DNA of 64,000 nt from Candidatus Pantoea floridensis. Lineage in GTDB: Bacteria > Pseudomonadota > Gammaproteobacteria > Enterobacterales > Enterobacteriaceae. This document shows, piece by piece, positions 17,752 to 27,759 of the stretch. Under the pieces are notes generated by a model. That model was not told the DNA's origin and made no database searches. It saw only the letters and a program-made list of their open reading frames with translations. The number at the start of each line of letters is the position of its first letter. The first letter of the stretch is position 1. The stretch covers positions 496,001 to 560,000 of the forward strand of contig NZ_OCMY01000001.1 of NCBI RefSeq assembly GCF_900215435.1, written 5' to 3'. A program made the position numbers and the translations under genes.

Positions 17752-19233
17752 TTACAACCCGTTTTTCAACACCGCTACCGCGCGCGCGATCTCCGGTGCC
17801 AGCCAGCGATCTTCCTGCCAGTTAGCGACCTCCGCGCGCAGGCGGCGTAATGCCTGCGCCGTGCCCTGCGCCAGCTGATCTTCACCGTGGAAATCCAGCG
17901 CCTGCGCCGCCAGCAGATACTCAATCGCCAGAATCTGCCACACATTGCCCACCAGCTTCAGCAGCTTGAGCGCTGCGCCGGTACCGAGACTGAGATGATC
18001 TTCCTGCAAACCGGAGGTGACATAGTTATCCAGCACCGCCGGTTGCGCTAGCTGACGGTTCTCCGCACACAGCGACGCCGCCACATACTGCGCAATCATC
18101 ATGCCGGAGTTGACGCCCGGCTGCGCCACCAGAAACGCCGGTAAGCCGCTAACCAAAGGATTGACCAGGCGATCGAGGCGACGCTCGGCGATGCTGCCCA
18201 CTTCCGCCATCGCAATCGCCAGCAGATCCGCCGCCATCGCCACCGATTCACCGTGAGGATTAGCCTGCGACACCACGCGCCACGCATCCGGCGTGCCGAG
18301 CACCAGCGGATTGTCGGTGCAGGCATTGAGTTCGGTAGCAATCTGGCGCGCGGCGTGATCGAACTGATCGCGGCTGGCGCCGTGTACCTGCGGCATGGAA
18401 CGCAGGCTCAGCGCATCCTGGGTGCGAATACCCACGCTTGCCGCCAGCAGCGGGCTGTCGCTGAGCAGCTGGCGCAAGCGCTGGCCGCTCAGCTGCATAC
18501 CCGGACTGGCTTTCAGCGCAATCACTTCGGCATCAAAGGCCACCAGCTGTCCGCGCAACGCCTCAAAACTCATCGCGCCGGTCACGTCCGCCCAATCAAG
18601 TAGACGCGCCGCATCATCCAGCGCCAGGCAGGATAAACCGGTCATGCACGGCGTACCGTTGACCAGGCTCAACCCCTCTTTGGCGCCGGGGCGATAGGGC
18701 GTTAGCCCTGCTGTTGCCAACGCCTGCGCGGCAGGCATAATCTGGCCCTGATACTCCACGTCACCCACACCAATCAGCGCCAGGCCAATATGTGCCATGT
18801 GGCTGAGATAACCGACCGATCCCTGCGACGGCACCTGCGGCGTAATCTGCTGATTCAGCAGCGCCAGCAGATGCTGCACCAGCGCTACCGACACGCCAGA
18901 TTTGCCATGGCTGTAGTTGGCAATCGCCGCGCACAGAATGGCGCGCGCCTGTTCACGCGTTAGCAGCGGGCCCACGCCACACGCATGGCTCAGCAACGTA
19001 TTGCGTGAAAGCTGGCTGAGCTGATCTTCCGGCAGCGTGATGTTGCACAGTGCGCCCAATCCGGTATTGATGCCGTAAGCGATGTGGCCGCTCGCCACAA
19101 TCTCATCAACAATGGCGCGCCCTTGCGCGATGCGCTGCCAGGCGCTGACGCTCAGACCGAGTTCCGCATCGTGCCGCGCCACCTGCACCAGTTCTTGCCA
19201 CGTTAAGGGACCATCGCCCCACACCACGGTCAT
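17752..19233 (-). CDS. Histidase-like aromatic amino acid lyase homologue lacking the MIO triad
   Basis: 493-residue member of the HutH/PAL family. It keeps family landmarks: AYGINTGLG (Tyr53, the catalytic Tyr of histidase), LVNGTPC (Asn192, equivalent to Asn195), [11 protein letters not shown] (Arg278) and QEDHLSLG (Glu411, equivalent to Glu414). The Ala-Ser-Gly that cyclises into the MIO electrophile is replaced: GSVG is followed by Tyr142-Leu143-Ser144-His, where the HutH in this window has [11 protein letters not shown]. The second catalytic Tyr (QDPYSIR) is Leu275. Ordinary MIO-dependent ammonia elimination should be impossible. The frame is intact and it overlaps the ABC ATPase gene by ATGA as the last gene of the transporter operon. 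Function unknown. Confidence 0.85.
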   Translation of the reverse strand: MTVVWGDGPLTWQELVQVARHDAELGLSVSAWQRIAQGRAIVDEIVASGHIAYGINTGLGALCNITLPEDQLSQLSRNTLLSHACGVGPLLTREQARAILCAAIANYSHGKSGVSVALVQHLLALLNQQITPQVPSQGSVGYLSHMAHIGLALIGVGDVEYQGQIMPAAQALATAGLTPYRPGAKEGLSLVNGTPCMTGLSCLALDDAARLLDWADVTGAMSFEALRGQLVAFDAEVIALKASPGMQLSGQRLRQLLSDSPLLAASVGIRTQDALSLRSMPQVHGASRDQFDHAARQIATELNACTDNPLVLGTPDAWRVVSQANPHGESVAMAADLLAIAMAEVGSIAERRLDRLVNPLVSGLPAFLVAQPGVNSGMMIAQYVAASLCAENRQLAQPAVLDNYVTSGLQEDHLSLGTGAALKLLKLVGNVWQILAIEYLLAAQALDFHGEDQLAQGTAQALRRLRAEVANWQEDRWLAPEIARAVAVLKNGL

Positions 19234-20024
19234 GCTTGCGGCTCCGCGCCATGATGGCTGGAGATAAACTGCTTGAAGCGCTGCGATCCCTGTTCACCAA
19301 ACATCTCTTCCGGCGCGCCCTGGCAATCAATGGTGCCCTGATGCATAAACACCACGCGGTTAGAGACATTACGCGCAAAGCCCATTTCGTGGGTCACCAC
19401 CAGCATAGTGCGCCCCTCTTCTGCCAGGCTGCGCATCACTTTCAGCACTTCGCCTACCAGTTCAGGATCGAGTGCAGAAGTCGGTTCATCGAACAACATC
19501 ACTTCCGGATCCATCGCCAGCGCGCGGGCAATCGCCACACGCTGCTGCTGGCCGCCGGAGAGCTGCGCCGGGTAGAAATCTTTGCGATTCAGCAAACCCA
19601 CGCGGTCCAGCAGCTGCTCCGCTTGTGCGATGCAGCTTTTCTTATCGCGTTTCAGAACAAAGTGCGGGCCTTCAATGACGTTTTGCAGCACCGTCATGTG
19701 CGACCACAGGTTAAAACTCTGGAATACCATGCCAAGGCGCGAGCGCAGACGCTCAATCTGTTTGGGATTCGCCGCCAGGCGGTGCCCACGCGCATGGTGT
19801 TTCATCTCAATGGTTTCACCACCGACGCTCACCACACCGGCATCCGGTGTTTCCAGCAGGTTGATGCAGCGCAGCAAGGTACTTTTGCCCGAGCCGCTGG
19901 CACCGAGAATCGAGATGACATCGCCTTTATGGGCCTGCAGCGAAATGCCTTTCAGAACTTCCATCGCGCCAAAAGATTTATGGATATCGGTGGCGGATAA
20001 GGTAACGGGTGATGTGTGGTGCAT
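19230..20024 (-). CDS. Polar amino acid ABC transporter ATP-binding protein (HisP type)
   Basis: 264 residues with Walker [10 protein letters not shown] (about 40-48), the HisP-type insertion [19 protein letters not shown], signature LSGGQQQR, Walker B VMLFDEP and switch VTHEMGFAR. The insertion between Walker A and the Q-loop ([10 protein letters not shown]) is typical of histidine/lysine/arginine/octopine importers. Start ATG 20024 follows the upstream permease stop by 1 nt. Its TGA overlaps the start of the lyase-like gene. Confidence 0.93.
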   Translation of the reverse strand: MHHTSPVTLSATDIHKSFGAMEVLKGISLQAHKGDVISILGASGSGKSTLLRCINLLETPDAGVVSVGGETIEMKHHARGHRLAANPKQIERLRSRLGMVFQSFNLWSHMTVLQNVIEGPHFVLKRDKKSCIAQAEQLLDRVGLLNRKDFYPAQLSGGQQQRVAIARALAMDPEVMLFDEPTSALDPELVGEVLKVMRSLAEEGRTMLVVTHEMGFARNVSNRVVFMHQGTIDCQGAPEEMFGEQGSQRFKQFISSHHGAEPQA

Positions 20025-20025
20025 A

Positions 20026-20754
20026 TTACTCTCCGGCAAGCGGTTTAACGGCGGGCAACGGCTTTTTTGCGGCACGATGTTGCGCACTCAGACGGCGCTC
20101 TAACAGCGCGTACAGCTGGACGATAATAAAATTAAGAATCAGGTAAATAGCCGCGGCGCAGATAAACACTTCCATGGTGCGATAGGTGCGCTGAATAATC
20201 TGCTGTGCGACGCCAGTGACGTCCCAAACGGTAACGAGGCTGGCTAACGCGGTGGATTTCACCAGCAGAATCGCCTCGGTGGAGTAAGCCGGCAGCGCAT
20301 AGCGCAGCATGATCGGTGCGATGATGCGGCGCAGCAGCAGCCAGCGCGACATGCCGCAGGCCAGCCCGGCTTCCACTTGTCCGGCAGGCACTGCCAGCAG
20401 CGCCCCACGCAGAATTTCCGCGGTATAGGCCGCCGTACACAGCGACAACGCCAGCACCGCGCAGGTGAACGGCTCACGCAGGAACGGCCAGACAAAGCTA
20501 TGGCGAATCACACCAAATTGGCCGAGACCGTAATAGATCAGAAACAGTTGGATCATCAGCGGCGAGCCGCGAAACACTAAAATGTAGCCGCGCGCAAAGC
20601 CGCTCAGCACCCGCCAGCGACTCATGCGCAGCGACAAAATGCCAATCGCCAAAATGCCGCCGCAGAGAAAGGCGCTGATAAACAGGCCGAGCGTCACCGG
20701 CAGCGCCGCACTGAGCTTGAGAAAGGTGTCGGAGAGAAAGGCGAAATCGATCAT
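20026..20754 (-). CDS. Polar amino acid ABC transporter permease (HisM type)
   Basis: 242 residues, five predicted helices, signature [20 protein letters not shown] and EAA loop [28 protein letters not shown]. Start ATG 20754 has AAGGAG upstream; the frame extends further but inside the previous gene. It forms the membrane pair with the preceding permease. Confidence 0.92.
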   Translation of the reverse strand: MIDFAFLSDTFLKLSAALPVTLGLFISAFLCGGILAIGILSLRMSRWRVLSGFARGYILVFRGSPLMIQLFLIYYGLGQFGVIRHSFVWPFLREPFTCAVLALSLCTAAYTAEILRGALLAVPAGQVEAGLACGMSRWLLLRRIIAPIMLRYALPAYSTEAILLVKSTALASLVTVWDVTGVAQQIIQRTYRTMEVFICAAAIYLILNFIIVQLYALLERRLSAQHRAAKKPLPAVKPLAGE

Positions 20755-20765
20755 GCTGCTGCTCC

Positions 20766-21485
20766 TTAATGCTGTGCCGCAGTGCGACTTTGCCACGCAC
20801 GACCCAGGCGCGATTCCGCCCGACGGAACGCATGATTAGACACTAATGTCAGCACCAGATAGCAGGCAGCGCCGACCAGATAAAAGGTGAAGTAATCGCG
20901 CGTGGATCCGGCCGCGACCTGGCTGGCGCGCATCAATTCAACGATGCCGGTCACCGATACCAGCGCTGAATCTTTCAGGCTCATCTGCCACACATTCGAC
21001 ATGCCCGGCAGCGCATAGCGCACCACCTGCGGCAGCAGAATGCGCTGCGCAATACGCCAACGCGGCATACCAATCGCCACGGCCCCCTCAACTTCACCTT
21101 TGGCCAGCGCCAAACGTGCCGCGCGATACACTTCCCCCTGATATGAACCGGAGATGAGCCCAATCGCTAGCGCACCAATCAGAAAAGGTGGCGCTTCAAT
21201 GAAGCCATCCGCGCCGAACATCTGTCCCACCAGCGTAATCAGGCCCGATCCGCCAAAGTAGAACAGATAGATCACCAGCAGTTCCGGGATGCCACGAAAC
21301 ACCACCGAATAGCCTTCACCCAACCAGCGCAGCCAGCGCTGAGGCGATAACTTAGCCGCCGCGACCCCGGAACCGACTACCGCACCAATCATCAGCGCCG
21401 CCAGCGACAGCAGCAGCGTGGTGCAGGCAGCACTCAGGATCAGGCGGCCCCAGCCATCAGCACCAAAACTCAGCAGGCTCATCAT
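20766..21485 (-). CDS. Polar amino acid ABC transporter permease (HisQ type)
   Basis: 239 residues, five predicted helices, signature YSVVFRGIPELLVIYLFYFGG and EAA loop EGAVAIGMPRWRIAQRILLPQVVRYALPG. The R-G-I-P-E-L form is typical of HisQ/ArtQ/OccQ. ATG 21485 or 21482 may be used; GAGGTG lies just upstream. Second gene of the operon after the binding protein. Confidence 0.92.
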   Translation of the reverse strand: MMSLLSFGADGWGRLILSAACTTLLLSLAALMIGAVVGSGVAAAKLSPQRWLRWLGEGYSVVFRGIPELLVIYLFYFGGSGLITLVGQMFGADGFIEAPPFLIGALAIGLISGSYQGEVYRAARLALAKGEVEGAVAIGMPRWRIAQRILLPQVVRYALPGMSNVWQMSLKDSALVSVTGIVELMRASQVAAGSTRDYFTFYLVGAACYLVLTLVSNHAFRRAESRLGRAWQSRTAAQH

Positions 21486-21497
21486 CTTTCACCTCAC

Positions 21498-22349
21498 TTA
21501 CGGGGTTACGTCAGTTTTAAACCACTTCTCGCTGAGCTTTTTGACAGTACCGTCAGCCAGCGCCGCATGAATGGCCTCATCGAGTTTGGCTTTCAAATCG
21601 TTATCCGCCATGCGTACGCCCATCGCTTCGCCCTCGCCCCAGATTGGGCCGCCGAGCTGTGGACCGCTGAAGATCAGGTTGCTGTTCTCTTTGCGCGCCA
21701 GCATCGATTGCGCAAAAGTCACGTCATCAAACACCGCATCGATACGTCCTGATTGCAAATCGAGGATGGCATCCGCGGATGAGGTGTACTCGCGTACGTC
21801 GGCATCACCTTTGAAGTACTTATCAATAAACGGCGTGTAGACGGTGCCGGAGGCGATACCGATGGTTTTGCCCTTCAGCGCCGCTTTCAGCGGGGCAATT
21901 GCTGCGTTGATCTCTTTTTCATCGTCATGCAGCTTGATGATGTTGTGATCGGCCGGAAGCAGCGGGCTGTCCTTAGTGGTGATAAAGGTGGCGGGCGTTG
22001 AAGCATAAGGCGCGGTGAAGTTGACCACTTTTTTACGATCTGGCGTGATGACAATCGCATCCATGATTACGTCATATTTACCGGCATTCAGGCCGGCGAT
22101 CATACCGTCCCAGTTCTGCACCACCAGTTTGCATTGAACACCCATGCGCTTGCACAGATCTTCCATCAGCTCAGGTTCAAAACCGCCTAACTTGCCGCCC
22201 GGCAGCGTCAGGTTCCAGGGTTCATAGCTGCCTTCGGTAGCGATAGTGATCGATTTCCACTCTTTAGCCTGTGCAGCAACGCCGCTGATCATCAGGCTGG
22301 CAAACAGGGTCGTGAGGCAAAAACGGCGAATCTGAGCGCGGTGCGTCAT
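21498..22349 (-). CDS. Periplasmic polar amino acid binding protein (HisJ/LAO type)
   Basis: 283 residues with a signal peptide (about 1-29, LTTLFASLMISGVAAQA) and mature start KEWKSITIATEGSYEPWNL. The SBP3 motif GGFEPELMEDLCKRMGVQCKLV and DAIVITPDRKKVVNFTAPYAS are conserved; EGSYEPWN and the Arg/Asp residues around the cleft resemble HisJ/LAO/octopine receptors. It is the first gene of a five-gene operon under two HutC-like operators, so histidine, urocanate or a related compound is the likely ligand (inference). Start ATG 22349 has AGGAG; an ATG at 22367 is also in frame. Confidence 0.9.
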   Translation of the reverse strand: MTHRAQIRRFCLTTLFASLMISGVAAQAKEWKSITIATEGSYEPWNLTLPGGKLGGFEPELMEDLCKRMGVQCKLVVQNWDGMIAGLNAGKYDVIMDAIVITPDRKKVVNFTAPYASTPATFITTKDSPLLPADHNIIKLHDDEKEINAAIAPLKAALKGKTIGIASGTVYTPFIDKYFKGDADVREYTSSADAILDLQSGRIDAVFDDVTFAQSMLARKENSNLIFSGPQLGGPIWGEGEAMGVRMADNDLKAKLDEAIHAALADGTVKKLSEKWFKTDVTP

Positions 22350-22416
22350 GCGGCTTCTCCTGGTCATTAATCGAATGAGGCGGTCTCTGCTGAAGGTGAA
22401 TTTGCAGATGACCTTT

Positions 22417-22430
22417 CATGTATATACAAG
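22417..22430. promoter_or_regulatory. HutC-like operator, promoter-proximal to the transporter operon
   Basis: CATGTATATACAAG; core TGTATATACA (22419-22428) is a perfect palindrome. It lies about 70 bp upstream of the binding-protein start and matches the sites before hutC and hutF. Confidence 0.75.
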
Positions 22431-22512
22431 TTAGCGTGCGGCAGATCATTGTCGGCATAAGCTTTTTGTGAGCCAGCCACTATAAAAAAACATAATCGCT
22501 ACGTGGTCTTTA

Positions 22513-22526
22513 CTTGTACATACAAC
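22513..22526. promoter_or_regulatory. Second HutC-like operator upstream of the transporter operon
   Basis: CTTGTACATACAAC; TTGTA/TACAA arms flank CA. Its centre is 96 bp from the proximal site, which would suit loop formation by paired repressors. The rest of 22350-22726 holds no gene. Confidence 0.7.
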
Positions 22527-22636
22527 CTAGCAAGCGCTATGCCAAAATAGCAAAGCCGCAAAATCAGGGGGATAATCACGCGATGAACGTAAATAGTGCA
22601 CTACAAGGAGGCGAGGCGCGCATCACTATGGTGCAC

Positions 22637-22709
22637 GTAGGGTCGCCATTCATGGCGACCGTCTGGATGACGCACAGGGTAAACCGGTCGCCATAAATGG
22701 CGACCCTAC
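22637..22709. repeat. Inverted pair of REP-like palindromes before hutG end
   Basis: GTAG (22637) plus GGTCGCCATTCATGGCGACC (22641-22660), then GGTCGCCATAAATGGCGACC (22686-22705) plus CTAC. The GTAG tails point outward from the pair. They lie just after the hutG stop. Confidence 0.85.
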
Positions 22710-22726
22710 AGATGTTGGGAGCGTGT

Positions 22727-23518
22727 TTAAACCGTTTTACCCGCTTCAATAAACGCCTGCAGCAGCGGTTTCAGCACCTTCTGTAGCTGCGCAGCACGAT
22801 CCTGTTGCCACGCAAACGGCGGCGTCTCATCCATATAATTGAGCTGCGCCAGTTCCAGCTGCACCGCCTGCACGCCCTGCTCGGGTTGACCATAAGCGCG
22901 CGTAATATAGCCACCTTTAAAGCGACCGTTAACGATCCAGCTGTAATCCTTCTGCGCATTGCACACGTGTTTAATCGCATCGATCGCCGCGCTGGAGCAG
23001 CTGACGCCATCATTAGTCCCGATGTTGAGATCCGGCAAGCGTCCCTCAAACAGGCGCGGAATCACCGAAGCGATGGAGTGCGCATCAAACAATAATGCAT
23101 AACCGTGCTGCGCTTTCAGGCGCGTCAGCTCTTGCTGCAGCTGCTGGTGATACGGCTGCCAGATGGTGTCCAGATAGCCCTGCCGCGCCTCGGCACTCGG
23201 CGTTTTACCGGCGGCAAAGGTTGGCGTGCCGTCGAATAATGTTTCCGGATACAAACCGGTGGTGGCCGTGGCGTAGAGCGGTTGATTGTCCGCCGGCCGA
23301 TTAAGATCGATGACAAAACGCGAATAGTGGCCAATTAACACGCTGGCGCCGAGATCGCGGACAAAGTCATACAGCAGCGGAATATGCCAGTCAGTGTCCG
23401 GTAAACCGCGCGCCGCGTCGCTCAATCCGGCCTCCACTTCTGGCGTTAATTGGATGCCCGCATGCGGAATGCTGACCAGCAGCGGAATCTTACCGGCCGT
23501 GAAATGAAAAGATGTCAT
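22727..23518 (-). CDS. hutG: N-formylglutamate deformylase HutG
   Basis: Hydrolyses N-formylglutamate to formate and glutamate, the last step of the five-enzyme histidine pathway. 263 residues with the N-formylglutamate amidohydrolase motifs [50 protein letters not shown] (metal/catalytic region) and [14 protein letters not shown]. Start ATG 23518 overlaps the hutI stop (ATGA); the frame extends upstream within hutI. It is cotranscribed with hutI. Confidence 0.95.
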   Translation of the reverse strand: MTSFHFTAGKIPLLVSIPHAGIQLTPEVEAGLSDAARGLPDTDWHIPLLYDFVRDLGASVLIGHYSRFVIDLNRPADNQPLYATATTGLYPETLFDGTPTFAAGKTPSAEARQGYLDTIWQPYHQQLQQELTRLKAQHGYALLFDAHSIASVIPRLFEGRLPDLNIGTNDGVSCSSAAIDAIKHVCNAQKDYSWIVNGRFKGGYITRAYGQPEQGVQAVQLELAQLNYMDETPPFAWQQDRAAQLQKVLKPLLQAFIEAGKTV

Positions 23519-24732
23519 TGCGCTTCTCCACGATAAATAACCTGGCACGGCAGTTCGCCGCCCAGCCAATAAACCAACTCAGCCGGACGCGCCAGCGGCC
23601 AGTGGACAAAATTCGCCACCTTGCCCACTTCCAGCGAACCGTGCGACTGCTGAAGTCCTAACGCTTTGGCCCCCCACAAGGTCACGCCTGCCAGCGCCTC
23701 TTCCGGCGTTAAACCAAACAGCGTGCAGCCCATGTTGAGCATCAGGCGCAGCGATAATGCCGGTGAAGTGCCCGGATTGGCATCGCTGGCCAGCGCCATC
23801 GGCACGCCGTGCTGGCGGAAGAGTTCCACCGGCGGGCGCTGGGTTTCACGCAGCAGATAAAACGCGCCCGGCAGCAGTACTGCAACGGTACCGTGCTGCG
23901 CCATGGCTTTCGCATCCTCTTCGGTAGCGTATTCGAGGTGGTCGGCGGAGAGCGCGCCGTAACGCGCCGCCAGCGCCGCGCCGCCCAGCGCCGACAACTG
24001 TTCAGCATGCAGTTTCACCGGAAAATCCAGTGCCTTAGCTGCATCAAATACCGCGCGGACCTGCTGCGGCGAAAAGGCTAAATGCTCACAAAATGCATCC
24101 ACCGCATCCGCCAATCCTTCGGCTTTCACCTGCGGTAACAGGCGTTGGCAGATGATATCGATCCAGCCTTGCGGGTTATCTTTAAACTCCGGCGGGAAAC
24201 CGTGCGCGGCTAAGCAGGTGGCCTGCACATCGGCGGGTACCGTTTTCGCCAGCTCGCGGATGGCACGCAGCATGGTCAGCTCGCTGGCTTCATCAAGACC
24301 GTAACCCGATTTGATCTCTACCGTGGTCACGCCTTCCGCCAGCAGCCGATCCAACCGCCAGCGCGCGCTCGCCACCAGCTCTTGCTGCGATGCAGCGCGG
24401 GTAGCACGCACCGTGGAGAGAATGCCGCCGCCCTGCGCCGCGATCTCCGCATAGCTTACGCCATTCAAACGCTGCTCAAACTCCTGGCTGCGATCGCCGC
24501 CAAACACCAGATGCGTATGGCAATCCACCAGACCGGGCGTGATGATGCCGCCGCTAAATGCATGCTCTTCGCGTGCAGTAAACGCCGGGCATTCGCTGCG
24601 CGGCCCTAGCCAAATCAGTTTCCCTTGATCGACCGCCAGCGCGCCGTCGGCAATCAGATTGTAGTGCCCGTCACGCATCGTAACGATGTCGGCCCCCAGC
24701 CACAGGCTGTCGATCTGCTTCGTTTCTGCCAT
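23515..24732 (-). CDS. hutI: Imidazolonepropionase HutI
   Basis: Zn-dependent amidohydrolase opening 4-imidazolone-5-propionate to N-formimino-glutamate. 405 residues. Metal site [13 protein letters not shown] (HxH), substrate motif [21 protein letters not shown] (His), ADHLEY and the late Asp [12 protein letters not shown] are present. Start ATG 24732 has GGGAG 5 nt upstream. The long open frame up to 25080 lies opposite hutF and is not used. A HutC-like site lies 52 bp upstream between this gene and hutF. Confidence 0.96.
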   Translation of the reverse strand: MAETKQIDSLWLGADIVTMRDGHYNLIADGALAVDQGKLIWLGPRSECPAFTAREEHAFSGGIITPGLVDCHTHLVFGGDRSQEFEQRLNGVSYAEIAAQGGGILSTVRATRAASQQELVASARWRLDRLLAEGVTTVEIKSGYGLDEASELTMLRAIRELAKTVPADVQATCLAAHGFPPEFKDNPQGWIDIICQRLLPQVKAEGLADAVDAFCEHLAFSPQQVRAVFDAAKALDFPVKLHAEQLSALGGAALAARYGALSADHLEYATEEDAKAMAQHGTVAVLLPGAFYLLRETQRPPVELFRQHGVPMALASDANPGTSPALSLRLMLNMGCTLFGLTPEEALAGVTLWGAKALGLQQSHGSLEVGKVANFVHWPLARPAELVYWLGGELPCQVIYRGEAQ

Positions 24733-24781
24733 CCCACTCCCCTTCACGTTCGGCGATTTACACTGCGCATCAAAGTATGTA

Positions 24782-24795
24782 TATGTATATACAAC
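24782..24795. promoter_or_regulatory. HutC-like operator between hutI and hutF
   Basis: Core TGTATATACA (24784-24793), a perfect palindrome, preceded by an overlapping TGTATATG (24778-24785). It sits in the 85-bp divergent gap and is well placed to control hutIG and hutFD together. Confidence 0.8.
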
Positions 24796-24817
24796 TTTCC
24801 GCCATGGAGGATCAACC

Positions 24818-26173
24818 ATGACAACTTTTTTTGCCCCCCGCGCGCTGCTGGCCGATGGCTGGCACGAACACGTGCTGATCGCCACCAACGCGACCGGACA
24901 CATCACTGACCTTACACCCAACAGCGAGCCCGGTACGGCGACGCGCCTGGTTGGATCGGTTATCCCGGCGATGGCCAACCTGCATTCCCACGCCTTCCAG
25001 CGTGCGATGGCCGGGCTGGCCGAAGTGGCGGGCGATCCGCAGGATAGCTTCTGGACGTGGCGCGATCTGATGTATCGCATGGTGCAGCGACTGTCGCCAG
25101 AGCAGGTCGGTGCTATCGCTACCCATCTCTACATCGATATGCTGAAAGGTGGCTACAGCCAGGTGGCGGAATTCCACTATTTGCACCACGATCCGCTCGG
25201 CCAACCCTATGCTGATGATGCGATGCAGCTCGCCCTGATGGCTGCGGCCGACACCGCCGGCATTGGCCAAACGCTGCTGCCGGTGTTGTACAGCTATAGC
25301 GGCTTTGGTTCGCAGCCCGCCAGCGACGGCCAGCGCCGTTTTATCCAGCAAACTGCGGCCTACCTGCAACAGCAGCAGCGTGTGGCGAGCTGGAGCGCGG
25401 ATAAGCCGCTGCTTAATCATGGCATCTGTTTCCATTCGCTGCGCGCGGTGGATGAAGCGCAGATGCACGAGGTGTTAGCCGCTTGCCCGCAGGATGTGCC
25501 GGTGCACATCCACGTTGCCGAGCAGGAAAAAGAGGTGAATGACAGCCTGGCGTGGAGCGGCGAACGTCCGGTGGCCTGGCTACTCAATCGCTTCGATGTC
25601 GATCAACGCTGGTGTTTGATTCACGCCACCCATCTGGATGACGATGAGATTGAGCGCATGGCGATGAGTGGCGCAGTGGCAGGTTTATGCCCAACCACCG
25701 AGGCCAATCTCGGCGACGGCATTTTCCCGGCGGTGGAGTACATTGCACGCGGTGGCCGCTGGGGCATTGGTTCTGACAGCCATGTATCGCTTAGCGCGCT
25801 GGAGGAATTACGCTGGCTGGAGTACGGCCAACGACTACGCGATCGTCGGCGCAACCGCATTACGTTGCCGAACCAGCCGTCGGTGGGCGATCTGCTGTGG
25901 CAGCAAGCCGCGCAGGGTGGCGCGCAGGCGTGCGGCGTGCAGGCTGGCGAATTAGCCATCGGCAAACGTGCCGACTGGCTGGTGCTGGCAGAAGATGCGT
26001 TTCTCGGCAGCGTTAGCACCGCTTCGCTGCTGAATCGCTGGCTGTTTGGTGGGCAACGCGAGCAGATTCGCGACGTGTTTGTGGCGGGCAAGCAGGTCAT
26101 TCATCAAGGCCATCATGCGGCAGAACACCAGGCGGCAGCGCACTTTGCCGAAGCGATGAGGGCGTTACAATGA
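24818..26173 (+). CDS. hutF: Formimidoylglutamate deiminase HutF
   Basis: Converts N-formimino-glutamate to N-formylglutamate and ammonia; its presence defines the five-step pathway. 451 residues, amidohydrolase fold: [17 protein letters not shown] (HxH metal site), [34 protein letters not shown] and [24 protein letters not shown] are HutF hallmarks. Start ATG 24818 has GGAGG 7 nt before it. Its TGA overlaps the hutD start (ATGA). Confidence 0.95.
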   Translation: MTTFFAPRALLADGWHEHVLIATNATGHITDLTPNSEPGTATRLVGSVIPAMANLHSHAFQRAMAGLAEVAGDPQDSFWTWRDLMYRMVQRLSPEQVGAIATHLYIDMLKGGYSQVAEFHYLHHDPLGQPYADDAMQLALMAAADTAGIGQTLLPVLYSYSGFGSQPASDGQRRFIQQTAAYLQQQQRVASWSADKPLLNHGICFHSLRAVDEAQMHEVLAACPQDVPVHIHVAEQEKEVNDSLAWSGERPVAWLLNRFDVDQRWCLIHATHLDDDEIERMAMSGAVAGLCPTTEANLGDGIFPAVEYIARGGRWGIGSDSHVSLSALEELRWLEYGQRLRDRRRNRITLPNQPSVGDLLWQQAAQGGAQACGVQAGELAIGKRADWLVLAEDAFLGSVSTASLLNRWLFGGQREQIRDVFVAGKQVIHQGHHAAEHQAAAHFAEAMRALQ

Positions 26174-26709
26174 GAACGCGCTTTGCCTATGACCAGCTAC
26201 CGGTGAGCCGCTGGCGCAACGGCGGCGGTGAGACGCGTGAAATTATCAGCTATCCGCCGGGCGAAGCGCAGTTTGAGTGGCGCGCCAGCATCGCGACCAT
26301 TTCCGCCGACGGCCCCTTTTCCCCCTTCCCCGGCATTGATCGCGTGATTACCCTGCTGCACGGCGACAGCGTCTTGCTGGAAAGTGCCCACCTTCAGCAG
26401 CGGTTACAGCCGCTGCAGCCGTGGGCATTCCCCGGTGAATGGGCGATTGACGCCAAAATTAGCGGCAGCTGTCAGGACTTCAATATTATGACGCGGCGCG
26501 GCAGCTGGCGCTCTGCGGTCAGCCTTGCGCAAACAGCGGTCAGCGGTGAAAACGGTGTGGCGTGGGTGGTAGCGGGCTCATGGCAAACGCCAGCCGGGGA
26601 AACGCTGGCAGTGAATCAGGGGATTTGGTGGCTGGATGAAAAGCTACAGCTGGCACCGCAAACGCATGATGCCAGGCTGCTGTTCGTGGCGCTTACCCGT
26701 GACCTCTAA
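26170..26709 (+). CDS. hutD: HutD-family protein
   Basis: 179-residue cupin-like protein of the HutD family, present in many hut loci; proposed to modulate hut activity, perhaps by binding a pathway intermediate, but not an enzyme of the pathway. Family motifs: LPVSRWRNGGGETREI (about 11-26), FEWRASIATISADGPFSPFPGIDRVI and an internal strand-rich core. It is coupled to hutF and its 3' end overlaps the convergent hutC by 17 bases. Confidence 0.9.
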   Translation: MRTRFAYDQLPVSRWRNGGGETREIISYPPGEAQFEWRASIATISADGPFSPFPGIDRVITLLHGDSVLLESAHLQQRLQPLQPWAFPGEWAIDAKISGSCQDFNIMTRRGSWRSAVSLAQTAVSGENGVAWVVAGSWQTPAGETLAVNQGIWWLDEKLQLAPQTHDARLLFVALTRDL

Positions 26710-27448
26710 ACCGTCCCAGCAATTTATAGCGCGAGCCCGGATAAAGCAGACGTGCGTAAGTCACAATCTTGTTATCGCTCCACGTCTGACGGCGAATCAG
26801 CAGGCAGGGTTCGTGCTCATCCAGCGCCAGATGCTTACGCTGGCGCAGATCCGGCAATACGGCTTCCACAATATGTTCACCCGCCGTCAGCGGCGCCACG
26901 CGCATCAAATAGGTATAGGGCGTCAGCTGATGGTAATCCTGGCTAAGATAATCCGGCGCCACCAGCGGGTTTACCAAACGGTCTTCCAGCTGTACCGGCA
27001 GATCGTTTTCGTAATGCACGATCAGCGAGTGGAATAGCGTTTGCCCGGTAGACAAGCCCAGCACCGCCGCCTGTTCCGGATCGGCCTTCATCTGCCCAAT
27101 CGACAAAATCTGGCAGCTGTGCTGATGCCCACGTTGGGCAATTTCATCGGCGATGTTGTGCACTTCCAGCATCGCGGTGTAGCCCTTCATCTCCGCGACA
27201 AAGGTGCCAACTCCCTGCATGCGCACCAGAAAACCTTCGCTGGTTAACTCACGCAGCGCGCGATTAATAGTCATACGGCTTACGCCTAGCTCATTGACCA
27301 GCTCACTTTCAGAGGGCACACGCTGGTTGGCTTTCCAGTGACCTTCACGGATCTGGCTAACGATCGCCTGCTTCACCCGCTGGTAAATTGGCGCGGGTTC
27401 ATCCCCCATCGCCGCAGCCAGCTGTGCTACTGCCGTTTGCTCCGCCAT
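26693..27448 (-). CDS. hutC: Histidine-utilisation repressor HutC (GntR family)
   Basis: Represses hut genes; in known systems urocanate releases it from DNA. 251 residues: GntR winged helix (about 18-85; VPSESELVNELGVSRMTINR is the recognition region) and UTRA effector domain (about 100-245, with [18 protein letters not shown] and HIVEAVLPDLRQRKHLAL). Start ATG 27448 lies 53 bp from a TGTATATACA operator, pointing to self-control. It is divergent from hutHU. Confidence 0.95.
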   Translation of the reverse strand: MAEQTAVAQLAAAMGDEPAPIYQRVKQAIVSQIREGHWKANQRVPSESELVNELGVSRMTINRALRELTSEGFLVRMQGVGTFVAEMKGYTAMLEVHNIADEIAQRGHQHSCQILSIGQMKADPEQAAVLGLSTGQTLFHSLIVHYENDLPVQLEDRLVNPLVAPDYLSQDYHQLTPYTYLMRVAPLTAGEHIVEAVLPDLRQRKHLALDEHEPCLLIRRQTWSDNKIVTYARLLYPGSRYKLLGRFRGHG

Positions 27449-27498
27449 TTCCTGTTCCTTTTTCCAATAATGTCTAAAGTTTACTGTCTCAGGGCGTA

Positions 27499-27512
27499 AA
27501 TGTATATACATC
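27499..27512. promoter_or_regulatory. HutC-like operator upstream of hutC
   Basis: Core TGTATATACA (27501-27510), a perfect palindrome, 53 bp before the hutC start codon. Confidence 0.75.
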
Positions 27513-27643
27513 CAATAGTGCAGCGCGCCCAGCGCTGGTGCAGCTTTCGATCCAGTTTGGTGCAACCGGTTTACCGTTTCGCCTGTTATCGCGCATTGCG
27601 GCACATTTCACAGAATACGATCAATCTGGCATAGCGCTTGCTA

Positions 27644-27657
27644 CTTGTATAGACAAG
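27644..27657. promoter_or_regulatory. Distal HutC-like operator upstream of hutH
   Basis: CTTGTATAGACAAG, a 6+6 dyad (CTTGTA/..GACAAG) 111 bp upstream of the hutH ATG. Confidence 0.75.
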
Positions 27658-27745
27658 ATTAGACACTTATGCTTCACTCATCGCAATCCACGGCAAATTG
27701 GTCAGCTACATCGCAAAGTATCGGCGTCCAATACCTGCCAGCACA

Positions 27746-27759
27746 CTTGTATAGACAGG
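27746..27759. promoter_or_regulatory. Proximal HutC-like operator overlapping the hutH ribosome-binding site
   Basis: CTTGTATAGACAGG shares 12 of 14 bases with the distal site and lies exactly 102 bp from it. Its right arm runs into the AGGAG Shine-Dalgarno (27757-27761) of hutH. Confidence 0.75.

Noticed and set aside
17752..19233. MIO-less histidase homologue as a pseudogene
   Set aside because: The frame is intact over 493 codons, several active-site residues are kept and it is translationally coupled to the transporter; decay would not spare these.
19236..20000. 254-codon open frame on the plus strand opposite the HisP-type ATPase gene
   Set aside because: Antisense shadow of a conserved ABC ATPase; His/Gln/Arg-rich sequence of no known family. 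Similar shadows opposite glnQ and the ATPase at 43 kb show the same cause.
22514..22696. 60-codon open frame upstream of the hut transporter operon
   Set aside because: It spans a HutC-like operator and two REP palindromes, has no homology that I recognise and no Shine-Dalgarno at its start.
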